This document shows positions 17,544-25,515 of a DNA stretch of 64,000 nucleotides, piece after piece; position 1 is the stretch's first letter, and each line of letters starts with the position of its first letter. The notes under the pieces were generated by a model. That model did no database searches, was not told where the DNA came from, and worked only from the letters and a program-made list of their open reading frames with translations. The translations under genes and the position numbers were made by a program. This DNA is from a bacterium (GTDB lineage: Bacteria; Bacillota; Clostridia; Lachnospirales; Lachnospiraceae): assembly GCA_030535455.1 (NCBI GenBank), contig JAUNJY010000005.1, positions 1 through 64,000 on the forward strand, written 5' to 3'.

Positions 17544-19042
17544 TCACATTTCTCCTGTTCTATAAATAGTTCAGTATAGGCATCCTGCCTAATCCATACG
17601 CTTAACTTTCCTTGGATTACTGGAAAGCTTGCCCTTCCATCTTCCCCAATGATCACCGGATCTGTTATGGTGTGCATAACATCAATATAGGCTGTCTGAT
17701 GCTCACTTCCTCCAACATACATGGTAATAGGATTGGAACCGTCTTTTGAAAGGACCACTGCCACACCCGACCTTCCATCTACACTCTCCCTTGTCCAGCC
17801 AATCTCATTTAGATCGCTTACATAGTCATGCTGTGATCCATAGGCAAGCGTTCTACGAATTTTCATTAAGGCTGTAATTACCGCTACAAGGCTGCCCTCT
17901 TTTGTCTCAGTATCCGGATAGTCCTTATAGAATACGCATGGATAGCCGGCCTCCCTTAATAGAATAAATGCATAAGCATGAGGACGAAACCATTCCTTAA
18001 CCTCCCTGGCCTGGGTTCCTGGATCTTGAACCAGACGGTTTTGTGTATCATGATTATCCACAAAGGTTACTGCATTTAATGGACAGCTGCTTACCAAAGT
18101 ATCATGTAAAAGATTTTTAAGAGGGTAGTTCATCTGGTCAGAGGCCAGATAGAAACGTTCATGCAACGGAAAATCAAACAGGTGCATGGTTACTTTGTCC
18201 GTAGTTATATGCCCCAAATAGTTTTGAAGCTCTCTATTGTCAAGGTCATAATATTCCCCAACTGCGAAAATCTGCTTTTTACTCCCCATAAAATCAAGCC
18301 ATTCATTATAAAACTTAGGTCCAATATGCTTTAGTGCATCCAGTCGTACTCCATCCACATTGGTCGTATTCAAATACCACTCCCCCCAGGACTTCAGTTC
18401 TTTAATTACCTCAGGGTTCTGCACATCCAAATCAGAGCAGTTTAAGAAATCAAAATTGGTATCCGGGTCCCATTCTTTTCCCGCAAAAAGATAAACCTTA
18501 TTTGGGTCCGCAGGAAGCATGCCATTGGTATCTGCTCCATCAAAACAATCTTTATTCCATTGAAAAGACGAATATTTTCCACCTCGTTTCTCAAATAGGA
18601 ATTTAGTCCATGCCTCAATGGTCTCATGCTCATTTGTACAATACCAGCTCTCTGATCTCGAGTTTCTTCTCCAAACGATGGTATCTACTGTTTCTGTCAT
18701 TTCTGCACCGGTCATATGGTTTAATACCACATCGGCGTACACCTGTATTCCCGCTTTATGACAAGCTTCGATTGCTTCTATGTATTGTTCTTTTGTTCCA
18801 TACTTTGTCCGCACTTCACCCGTTTGTGATTTTTGAGGAAATTCTCCAAGATCGTAAATGTCATATACGGCGTAACCGCTGTCATTTGTGCCATCGTAAC
18901 CTTTGTATGCAGGTGGCAGCCAAAGTGCTGTAATTCCAGCCTCAGCTAATGCACCTGCTTTCTCTTTTACTTGGGTCCAAAGGCTTCCATCGGCTGGTAG
19001 GTCCCATTCAAAATACTGCATCAGAATACCATTTATACTCAT
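17540..19042 (-). CDS. Cytoplasmic alpha-amylase, GH13 (subfamily 5 type)
   Basis: A 500-residue alpha-amylase of glycoside hydrolase family 13, hydrolysing alpha-1,4-glucan bonds. The four conserved regions are present: DVVLNHM; VDGVRLDALKHI with the nucleophile Asp; FAVGEYYD with the acid/base Glu; and FVDNHDTQ with the third carboxylate. The opening LMQYFEWDLPADGSLW is typical of GH13_5, the Bacillus liquefying and E. coli AmyA group. There is no signal peptide, so it should work inside the cell on glycogen or imported maltodextrins. Start behind AAGGGTGAGAAA. First gene of a coupled pair with the downstream hydrolase. Confidence 0.95.
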   Translation of the reverse strand: MSINGILMQYFEWDLPADGSLWTQVKEKAGALAEAGITALWLPPAYKGYDGTNDSGYAVYDIYDLGEFPQKSQTGEVRTKYGTKEQYIEAIEACHKAGIQVYADVVLNHMTGAEMTETVDTIVWRRNSRSESWYCTNEHETIEAWTKFLFEKRGGKYSSFQWNKDCFDGADTNGMLPADPNKVYLFAGKEWDPDTNFDFLNCSDLDVQNPEVIKELKSWGEWYLNTTNVDGVRLDALKHIGPKFYNEWLDFMGSKKQIFAVGEYYDLDNRELQNYLGHITTDKVTMHLFDFPLHERFYLASDQMNYPLKNLLHDTLVSSCPLNAVTFVDNHDTQNRLVQDPGTQAREVKEWFRPHAYAFILLREAGYPCVFYKDYPDTETKEGSLVAVITALMKIRRTLAYGSQHDYVSDLNEIGWTRESVDGRSGVAVVLSKDGSNPITMYVGGSEHQTAYIDVMHTITDPVIIGEDGRASFPVIQGKLSVWIRQDAYTELFIEQEKCE

Positions 19043-19135
19043 TTTCTCACCCTTATTCCATTCATTTTTCTCCTTTTATGGTACTCCTTTTCCAGATTTT
19101 TGTAAATGCGAATTGAATACCCTTACTTCTGTAGA

Positions 19136-20563
19136 CTATTTCCACTGTGCAGTAATCATTTTGGAAACAATGGTGGTGTCATTTCTGACAAAGACAATAT
19201 CATTTGTCTCTTTATGCCCGTCTTTAAACGTAACGGTAACATGGACCACGTTTTCTTTTAATGCATCTGCAAGGGTTTCGTAAACCGTCTCTCTTCCTGC
19301 CCCCTCTGTCACATTTTTTGCAGTAACACCAATTGCGTAGAAGTTTCCTACTGTATTTTGTTTGTCATAAGCTACTGTATAGGAGTTTCCTGCTTTGCTA
19401 AGAAGCCACTCTCTCTTGGATTTATCCCCCATTACTTGGTCAGCTACATCTCCTGGCGTTTTTCCATCTATCATCTCTTTAGAAATACTGCCTTCATACT
19501 TCGTTTCATCATAGTTGGCCGCTTCTTCCTCGGTTGCCTCAGTTTTCTTGTAGAATACGTCTTTATCCAGAGTATACGTAATCGTTTCTATGTTGCCGCC
19601 TTTAATCTCAGCATATAGTCCATAAAATGACTTTGTATCACTTGCCCCTGCAAATCGATTGGCAGGAATCAAACTGTAAGTAATGTTATTTTTCTTTATT
19701 TGTTGTTTTTCTCTGTCAATTTGAGGGGATTTTTGCGTAGCTACATCCGTTGGTTCCTCTGCTTTTTTGTGTTCTTCAAAGTCTTTGATAAATCGGTTTA
19801 CTGCGTCTGAAACTGCTTTGGAAGTATCCAATGATACAGAAAACAGTACGTTCATTCCTTGATACCTTTCATTTCTTGTAATCGTACCATCTTGTTCATC
19901 ATAGATATAAGCAGCATCCTTATACTGTAAGCCATCCTGAACAGCTAAATAAACATTTCTATTTGCAAACTTCTCCAGCTCATCACATTCAATCACACGA
20001 TAAAGAACACCATCTTTAACTGCTCCGGCAGAAGATCCGTTCATACTATGGATATTATATTTTGCTGGGTTTAGGTTTTGCACAAACGGGCTGATATAGA
20101 CAGGATCCGTTAACGTCATAGGTGTACCGTCTTTTCTCTCTATCGCTACTACCAAATACGTTCTGTCCTCTTTTATTTCTCCATCGACTTCAATTGACGA
20201 ACCAATCTGCTTTCCTGAAACACTTCCAAGATAAGCAACCTGGTACTCCCCTGACTCTTTGACTACCGCTTCACTTTCGGCCTTTCCGAAAGTTTCTGCC
20301 AGCTTCTTATCCTCGATTTCAGTTGCCACTTGTTTTGGAGACATGCATTTATATGCGGCATAAGTTCCTGCTGGAACGATACATACTGCTGCCAAACATG
20401 CAGCTCCTATTACTAATTTCTTCATTGTTTTCTTCCTTTCCAAATTCACTACTGTTTGTCTGGAAGAAGAAGCCTCCGTAAGTATCCTCTGATAAAGTTC
20501 CTCTTTTTCTGTTTCACTTAACTTCGCTTGATCAAAGGAATTCTTTATAGTTCTATTGATCAT
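19136..20563 (-). CDS. Anti-sigma factor-like membrane protein (DUF4179 type)
   Basis: A 475-residue single-pass protein. The first 45 residues are cytoplasmic (FDQAKLSETEKEELYQRIL resembles the sigma-binding arm of such proteins), a transmembrane helix spans about residues 48-69, and the rest is extracytoplasmic, rich in beta-type sequence. It overlaps the ECF sigma gene upstream by ATGA (20560-20563), the classic arrangement in which the membrane protein holds the sigma factor until an envelope signal arrives. Lachnospiraceae proteins with this layout are usually assigned to DUF4179. The signal is unknown. No convincing terminator follows before the amylase gene. Confidence 0.82.
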   Translation of the reverse strand: MINRTIKNSFDQAKLSETEKEELYQRILTEASSSRQTVVNLERKKTMKKLVIGAACLAAVCIVPAGTYAAYKCMSPKQVATEIEDKKLAETFGKAESEAVVKESGEYQVAYLGSVSGKQIGSSIEVDGEIKEDRTYLVVAIERKDGTPMTLTDPVYISPFVQNLNPAKYNIHSMNGSSAGAVKDGVLYRVIECDELEKFANRNVYLAVQDGLQYKDAAYIYDEQDGTITRNERYQGMNVLFSVSLDTSKAVSDAVNRFIKDFEEHKKAEEPTDVATQKSPQIDREKQQIKKNNITYSLIPANRFAGASDTKSFYGLYAEIKGGNIETITYTLDKDVFYKKTEATEEEAANYDETKYEGSISKEMIDGKTPGDVADQVMGDKSKREWLLSKAGNSYTVAYDKQNTVGNFYAIGVTAKNVTEGAGRETVYETLADALKENVVHVTVTFKDGHKETNDIVFVRNDTTIVSKMITAQWK

Positions 20564-21045
20564 AGATCATCACCGCCTAACTTTTCTTTCAATAATTTTC
20601 TGGCCTTACTTAAATAACTTCGTACGGTCGAATTTGGTTTATGTAGCATCGATGCGATTTCTGCACTGTCATAGCCCTGATAATAATATAGGTAAACTGC
20701 AGTCTTATATTTATCAGGCAATTCCATGACCGCCATAAGTGTCGTGTCGATAGAAACTCCATCAGTATTTTCTTGATACTCTTCATAAGTGGTCCTCTTC
20801 TTCCACCAATGTTTTAGTTGATCTTTACATAGATTGGTTGCTGTTACTATAAGCCATGCTTTTTTGTGTTCTTCATTCTCAAATTCTTTTTCACTCTTTA
20901 TGTATCTGACAAATGTCTCTTGCACAATATCCTCTGCATCATGCTTATTTTTCATATAAGAAATGCAAATATGAAATATCAGATCCACATAGGCTTCATA
21001 GTCTTTTGCAAAACCGACATCCGTACGCAATTCTGGTTCTGCCAT
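20560..21045 (-). CDS. ECF RNA polymerase sigma factor
   Basis: A 161-residue extracytoplasmic-function sigma-70 factor. Region 2 covers about residues 18-85 (LIFHICISYMKNKHDAEDIVQETFVRYI, then HKKAWLIVTATNLCKDQLK). Region 4 covers about 105-155 (LPDKYKTAVYLYYYQGYDSAEIASMLHKPNSTVRSYLSKARKLL), with the helix-turn-helix that reads the -35. Start behind AAAGGAGGACAAGC. It directs a regulon answering to the membrane anti-sigma encoded next to it. Such loci are usually autoregulated, but I could not define the recognition sequence in 21046-21197. Confidence 0.95.
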   Translation of the reverse strand: MAEPELRTDVGFAKDYEAYVDLIFHICISYMKNKHDAEDIVQETFVRYIKSEKEFENEEHKKAWLIVTATNLCKDQLKHWWKKRTTYEEYQENTDGVSIDTTLMAVMELPDKYKTAVYLYYYQGYDSAEIASMLHKPNSTVRSYLSKARKLLKEKLGGDDL

Positions 21046-21156
21046 GCTTGTCCTCCTTTATCTTGAAGTAAGTCCCGGTTAACTACCTCTTTACTAATAA
21101 CACGATTAGGTAACGTAATGTGACGAATTAATTTAAAATTTTTTTCAAAAAAACAA

Positions 21157-21189
21157 ATGAGCCGACCGTATTAATTACGATCCGCCCAT
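21157..21189 (-). terminator. Intrinsic terminator
   Basis: Arms 21157-21170 and 21176-21189 pair over 14 nt with one mismatch and are followed on the minus strand by TTTGTTTTTTTG. It ends the methyltransferase gene. Confidence 0.75.
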
Positions 21190-21197
21190 TAAATACT

Positions 21198-21974
21198 TTA
21201 TTTTTTTCTTACGATATCAAGTGTGTGCCCGCTTGCACCTAGTAACTCTTTTCGTTCACATGTGGATAAATGATACTTCACAAAGAGTTCAAACGTCTCT
21301 TCATCCATCTCGTTCAACGTGTTTCTCATATAGTTTGCCGGACCATCCGCAGCAATTAATTTGATGCGTTCCACATCCGCATCTTTATTTAAACGATCAA
21401 TATCATCAATCCTAACATAGTCGTATAAATCCTTTGGCTGCGCTACCACATGGAAGTCTTCCGTTACCTGGCCATTTTCAATACACGCCTTAATGTTATT
21501 CTTTTTAAAACCATGCGTTAAGATACTGTATTCATTCATAATGTATGCCACCAAGATCAAACCACCGGATTTTGTTACACGCTTTGCTTCCGTTAGCGCC
21601 TTTAACTTGTCTTCATACGTATATAAATGGTACATTGGTCCAAATACAAGGGTCAGATCAAACGTATTCTCTTCAAATCTGGACAAATCAAGAGCAGTGC
21701 CCTGATATGCCTTTGCAGTGCTTCCTTTGGACTTTAAAATGCCTAAGTTGTATTTTACAAGCTCAATTGCTGTCACATCATATCCTTCATTGGCAAGTGT
21801 GACAGAATATCTTCCTGTTCCTGCCCCTACATCCAAAATCTTAGGCGATTCCATTGTATCCAAGCATTCATGGATATATTTAAGTGAGGTAATATACTCA
21901 ACTTGTCCATGTCTTCTTGTCAAACGTTTATCTTCACAGAATTTATTATAATGTTTCTCTAGTTCCATTGTCAT
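21198..21974 (-). CDS. Class I SAM-dependent methyltransferase
   Basis: A 258-residue Rossmann-fold methyltransferase. Motif I ILDVGAGTGRYSVTLA (about residues 45-60) binds S-adenosylmethionine, VTAIELV holds the acidic residue contacting the ribose, and NTFDLTLVFGPMYHLYT is motif IV with the GPMYHL signature of the UbiE/Methyltransf_11-like group. The acceptor substrate cannot be inferred. AAGGAACTGTAAAACG favours the first ATG over the one two codons later. It lies alone between an ECF locus and the hydrogenase gene, with terminators on both sides. Confidence 0.88.
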   Translation of the reverse strand: MTMELEKHYNKFCEDKRLTRRHGQVEYITSLKYIHECLDTMESPKILDVGAGTGRYSVTLANEGYDVTAIELVKYNLGILKSKGSTAKAYQGTALDLSRFEENTFDLTLVFGPMYHLYTYEDKLKALTEAKRVTKSGGLILVAYIMNEYSILTHGFKKNNIKACIENGQVTEDFHVVAQPKDLYDYVRIDDIDRLNKDADVERIKLIAADGPANYMRNTLNEMDEETFELFVKYHLSTCERKELLGASGHTLDIVRKK

Positions 21975-22080
21975 CGTTTTACAGTTCCTTATCTCTAATC
22001 TATTTCAATAGTATTTATGTTCGACATTATTATATACAATATTCACAACTTCTTCAATGAAAAACCTTCACAAACGAAAA

Positions 22081-22124
22081 AAGGGCCCCAAACTTATTCG
22101 TTACGAATTATTTTGGGACCCCTT
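22081..22124 (-). terminator. Intrinsic terminator
   Basis: A GC-rich stem with a small bulge (GGGCCCCAAA region at 22083-22092 pairing with TTTTGGGACCCC at 22111-22122) is followed on the minus strand by CCTTTTTTCG. It ends the hydrogenase gene. Confidence 0.8.
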
Positions 22125-22154
22125 ATCTATATTCTCTTACTCGAGGCTTCCGGA

Positions 22155-23552
22155 TTAACCTACAAGTTCGTCTTCTTCAGACATTCCTAAGCTTTCACTT
22201 CTGTCAACATAAGAAGTATGAAGTAATTCTTCAGAAAGCTCGCTTAATGGTTTTTGATAGAATTCTTCGTATAATGCTTTGATTTCCATATTTTCATAGC
22301 TAGCACGTTTTGCCATTTGCTTGTCTACGTTGTAAAGGCTATCAATTCTTGCTTGTCTAACACCAGCAATCTTGTTACGTTTGTGTTTAGGCTGACCTGC
22401 ACCACCGATACATCCACCTGGACAAGTCATTACTTCGATGAAGTGGTATTCTTTTTCACCATTTTCTAATTGTTCTAATAACTTACGTACGTTTCCAGTT
22501 CCGTAAATTACAGCAACATTAAGAGTGTATTCTCCAATTGTAACAGTCGCTTCTTTCATTTCTTCCATACCACGAACTGGAACTAATTCATAGAATTCTT
22601 CTGGAGCTTTTTCTTTTGTAATGAATTCATAGCTTGTACGAAGTGCTGCTTCCATTACACCACCAGTATTACCAAAAATAAGACCAGCGCCACTACCTTC
22701 ACCCATTAAAGGATCAAATGCAGAATTTTCTAATGCTTCAAATTCAATGTTTTCTTCTTTTGCCCAATCAGCAAGTTCTTTTGTAGTAAGAAGGAAGTCA
22801 GTATCGCGCATTTCTTCCATACCGTGGTATCTTCCTGCTGCATTCATTTCTTCTCTGCGAACTTCAAATTTCTTAGCTGTACATGGAGCAATTGTTACAT
22901 GCACGATTTTTGCTGGATCAAGGTTCATTTTCTTAGCGAAGTAAGTCTTGATTGTTGCACCTTGCATTGCAATTGGACTCTTAGCTGTAGAAAGGTTTGG
23001 AATGATTTCTGGATAGAAAGTTTCTGCAAACTCTACCCAAGAAGGACAACAGCTTGTGAATTGAGGTAATTTTCCGTGTCCAGTTGTCACACGTTCAATT
23101 AACTCGCTTGCTTCTTCCATAATTGTAAGATCGGCACCAAAGTTAACATCAGTAACATAATCTGCACCTAATTTTCTTAACATAGCAACCATTTTACCTT
23201 CAACGAAAGATCCTTCTTCTACTCCAAAACAATCACCTAACGCGATACGAACTGCTGGTGCTGTACTGAATACTACGATTTTTTCAGGATCTGCAATTGC
23301 TTCTTTTACCATTGCATATTCTGTTTTTTCAACGATTGCATCTGTTGGACATGCAGTAATACATTGTCCACAGTGAATACAGATTGCTTCATCATTTGTA
23401 CGTTCTAAATCATAGTAGCCCTGTACTGTAACGTAATCCTTACATACTCTTTTACATAATCCGCATTTGATACATTTATCCTCAATTAATTCAAGTGATG
23501 GATTGCATAATTCAATCGGAACTCTTTTTTCAAGACATGTGTGTTTACTCAT
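22155..23552 (-). CDS. [FeFe]-hydrogenase-type iron-sulfur protein
   Basis: A 465-residue protein with two N-terminal 4Fe-4S ferredoxin motifs (CIKCGLCKRVC at 27-37; CIHCGQCITAC at 58-68) and an [FeFe]-hydrogenase H-cluster domain. L1 is TSCCPSW (166-172), L2 is IAPCTAKKFE (221-230) where prototype enzymes have MPCxxKxxE, and L3 is MTCPGGC (375-381). All cysteines that ligate the H-cluster are present, so catalysis of proton/hydrogen interconversion is plausible. The Ala for Met before the L2 cysteine fits a less studied clade (group B-like, from memory). No partner subunits or maturases lie beside it. Start behind AAAAGGGGATAAGAAATT. Confidence 0.88.
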   Translation of the reverse strand: MSKHTCLEKRVPIELCNPSLELIEDKCIKCGLCKRVCKDYVTVQGYYDLERTNDEAICIHCGQCITACPTDAIVEKTEYAMVKEAIADPEKIVVFSTAPAVRIALGDCFGVEEGSFVEGKMVAMLRKLGADYVTDVNFGADLTIMEEASELIERVTTGHGKLPQFTSCCPSWVEFAETFYPEIIPNLSTAKSPIAMQGATIKTYFAKKMNLDPAKIVHVTIAPCTAKKFEVRREEMNAAGRYHGMEEMRDTDFLLTTKELADWAKEENIEFEALENSAFDPLMGEGSGAGLIFGNTGGVMEAALRTSYEFITKEKAPEEFYELVPVRGMEEMKEATVTIGEYTLNVAVIYGTGNVRKLLEQLENGEKEYHFIEVMTCPGGCIGGAGQPKHKRNKIAGVRQARIDSLYNVDKQMAKRASYENMEIKALYEEFYQKPLSELSEELLHTSYVDRSESLGMSEEDELVG

Positions 23553-23996
23553 AATTTCTTATCCCCTTTTGTAACAACTTTTTTATGATCACCCATGCCA
23601 CATCTACAACTAGCTTATTCAAGCACTGCTGTTTGCCTGTGACGTGAGCATCTCTCCTTGGCAGTACTTAACAAACTTTATTCTCAAACTATAAAAATGT
23701 GCCTTCGACACATTAATTCACCCTTATAAATACATGTTCTGCAATGGTCAGTGTACTTTGTTCCTGCCCAATTCAATACGTATTCCCCATTACAACCTTC
23801 ATATGTATCAAAGGATTATTCATCACTTTTCCTTCCATCTCCTCCTTTTATTTGTCAAAATTACTCAATAATAACAAAAATAAAACTCTCTGTCAATAGT
23901 AGTAGAGGTTACTGTTATTGGTTATTTCTTGTTTTTATGACATTTTATGGCACGGTATGATTTCAACAAAGTGATTGAAAGTTATCGTCCAGAAAT
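23553..23996. other. Long intergenic stretch upstream of the hydrogenase-like gene
   Basis: About 440 nt without a supportable gene on either strand. It should contain the hydrogenase promoter on the minus strand, but I found no convincing -35/-10 pair. GTGACGTGAGC-ATCTCTCC near 23639-23658 faintly resembles the core of the dispersed element in copy B and could be a decayed copy. Confidence 0.4.
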
Positions 23997-24009
23997 TTCT
24001 TATCACGAA

Positions 24010-24202
24010 CAAAGTATCTTCGACACTCGTGGCTCCCCTATCACTCAATCTCCCGGGAGAAGACACTTTGTCTGCACCGAGCCCGGTCACGTAAGCGATA
24101 TCTCTCCATCGGGTGAGTGTGCAATCTGGCTTTCTGTTTTTCGAAAGCCTTTTTTATTCTATAGGGAAGGACTCGGAGAGAACTTTCCAATAGAGTAAAA
24201 AA
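24010..24202 (+). repeat. Dispersed intergenic element, copy B (complete)
   Basis: Inverted repeat arms CAAAGTATCTTC (24010-24021) and GAAGACACTTTG (24059-24070) precede the core at 24074-24122. P1 is GCAC (24074-24077) with GTGC (24119-24122). P2 is GCCCG (24081-24085) with CGGGT (24110-24114). P3 is GTCAC/GCGAT (24086-24090, 24095-24099) around GTAA. A terminator follows. The TTTTTTATTCTATAGGGAAG segment (24150-24169) and an inverted relative of it (24183-24202) close the element. Confidence 0.8.
24128..24155 (+). terminator. Plus-strand terminator at the end of repeat copy B
   Basis: GGCTTTC (24128-24134) pairs with GAAAGCC (24143-24149), followed by TTTTTT. No plus-strand gene lies upstream, so it would end an RNA made from the repeat itself. 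Confidence 0.75.
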
Positions 24203-24239
24203 GAAGGTAGCAATCACTACCTTCTCAGACTGTAGACAA
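24197..24239 (-). terminator. Terminator preceded by the TTGTCTACAGTCTGA motif
   Basis: On the minus strand TTGTCTACAGTCTGA (24225-24239) is followed at once by GAAGGTAG/CTACCTTC (24217-24224 with 24203-24210) and TTTTTT. It ends the gene whose stop codon is at 24241. Confidence 0.85.
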
Positions 24240-24240
24240 C

Positions 24241-25371
24241 TTAATATATCCCATACTCACAACCCACATGTTTTGTAAGTACTTCGTCGACCAATAGAAC
24301 TCCTTCTGGTCCCTTCTCATATAACTTTAGCACACCATATCCTGTACCACCGTTCCATAAACGGTTATGTCGCTTCGTGCCATTTGGTGCCTCATAATTA
24401 ATATGCAGCATTTCATCCTTATTACAATGAATTTCTACTAGCAGACGAGCTGTCTTAGTTTCTTGCCGAACTTTCCATATCAGCTCAGTCTCAGTTTCTT
24501 CACAATGAAACTTAGTTCTGGCAAGGGTCCAGAACTTAGAGAAATTGAATTCATAGTTGGTTCCTTCATAATAAAAGGCACCTAATAACTTACGGTTTAA
24601 CGGAATACCAAAAGCTTTTGGCCTTCCACCCCCAAGGTCAAATACGCTGTTATGAAGTCGTCTGCCATATTTCTTACTATAAAGGTCATTGGACGACAGC
24701 CATACCCATGGACTTGTAAAATCCCTTCCCCAATTCTTGTCTGCATATCCAAAAGAGCCTTCTTTGGTCACAATATACTTTTCGCCATTGACCGTAATTG
24801 TTCCCTCATATAATGTCTTCATTCCTTCTGCATGCCAATACATTTCAAATGCATTTAGCTTACGAAACATCTTACTGGCACCATACCCCACATGAAAAGC
24901 TACTTGCTTGTCGATTGTTAAGTCCCACTCCATTTCTCCGCTGTCACAAAGATATTCTGGATGCTTCTTTATTTCTTCTTTGCTGACCGTTACCTTTCCT
25001 TTTGTCACAGTCTCGCTTAAAAAGCAATCCTCTACCATGATTTGAAAAGATGGTTCATTTCTTAACCTTGCTGACTTCCAAGGGAAAAAACGATGTAATT
25101 GTGCTGCATCCTTCCCCCACCAGCCAGCCTTCACCATAATATAGGAAGGATGGATCTTGTTCTCCTTATGTAAGGGAAGTTGCCCTAATACTGGTACTTC
25201 TTGATGCTCTCTTGGATTACACGTATAAAATTCAATAAAGAAGGATTTCTCTTCACCGGTGCGTTCATTAATCCCTGTTAATGAATGCCACCACCAATCA
25301 TAGCCTTGTTCCCTTAACGGCCCTTCTAACATAAAAAAATCACGAGTGATATCACTTTTGTTCATCGCCAT
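24241..25371 (-). CDS. Tocopherol cyclase-like / lipocalin-type protein
   Basis: A 376-residue soluble protein without signal peptide, rich in Trp and Tyr and alternating strands. FFMLEGPLREQGYDWWWHSLTG at the start and GSFGYADKNWGRDFTSPWVWLSSNDL in the middle fit the tocopherol-cyclase / AttH-like fold family as I remember it from clostridial genomes. A real cyclase reaction is unlikely in an anaerobe with no tocopherol pathway, so treat this as fold-level only. The ATG at 25371 is chosen because CGGAG precedes it; the longer in-frame reading to 25413 lacks a ribosome site. Monocistronic. Confidence 0.65.
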   Translation of the reverse strand: MAMNKSDITRDFFMLEGPLREQGYDWWWHSLTGINERTGEEKSFFIEFYTCNPREHQEVPVLGQLPLHKENKIHPSYIMVKAGWWGKDAAQLHRFFPWKSARLRNEPSFQIMVEDCFLSETVTKGKVTVSKEEIKKHPEYLCDSGEMEWDLTIDKQVAFHVGYGASKMFRKLNAFEMYWHAEGMKTLYEGTITVNGEKYIVTKEGSFGYADKNWGRDFTSPWVWLSSNDLYSKKYGRRLHNSVFDLGGGRPKAFGIPLNRKLLGAFYYEGTNYEFNFSKFWTLARTKFHCEETETELIWKVRQETKTARLLVEIHCNKDEMLHINYEAPNGTKRHNRLWNGGTGYGVLKLYEKGPEGVLLVDEVLTKHVGCEYGIY

Positions 25372-25441
25372 TATTTCTCCGTTTCTGTCAATCTTTATAC
25401 TAGTACTATACAACGGAAGGAAATAGATGTAAAGAATGGTT

Positions 25442-25482
25442 AAAAAAAGACGACATTTCTCCGAGAAGAAAGCCGTCTTTTT
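25442..25482. terminator. Intrinsic terminator
   Basis: AAAAAAAGACG and CGTCTTTTT arms enclose a second short stem (TTCTCCGAGAA). T-runs occur on both strands. It lies after the DUF1846 gene and upstream of the tocopherol-cyclase-like gene. Confidence 0.75.
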
Positions 25483-25515
25483 GATTATTTTATAATATTA
25501 ATTAAATAGAAGTAA

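Noticed and set aside
23947-24198. Plus-strand open frame of 83 codons across repeat copy B
   Set aside because: It shares the peptide QSPGRRHF with another open frame at 7743-7958 only because both run through the same repeat. It has no ribosome site and covers a terminator hairpin.
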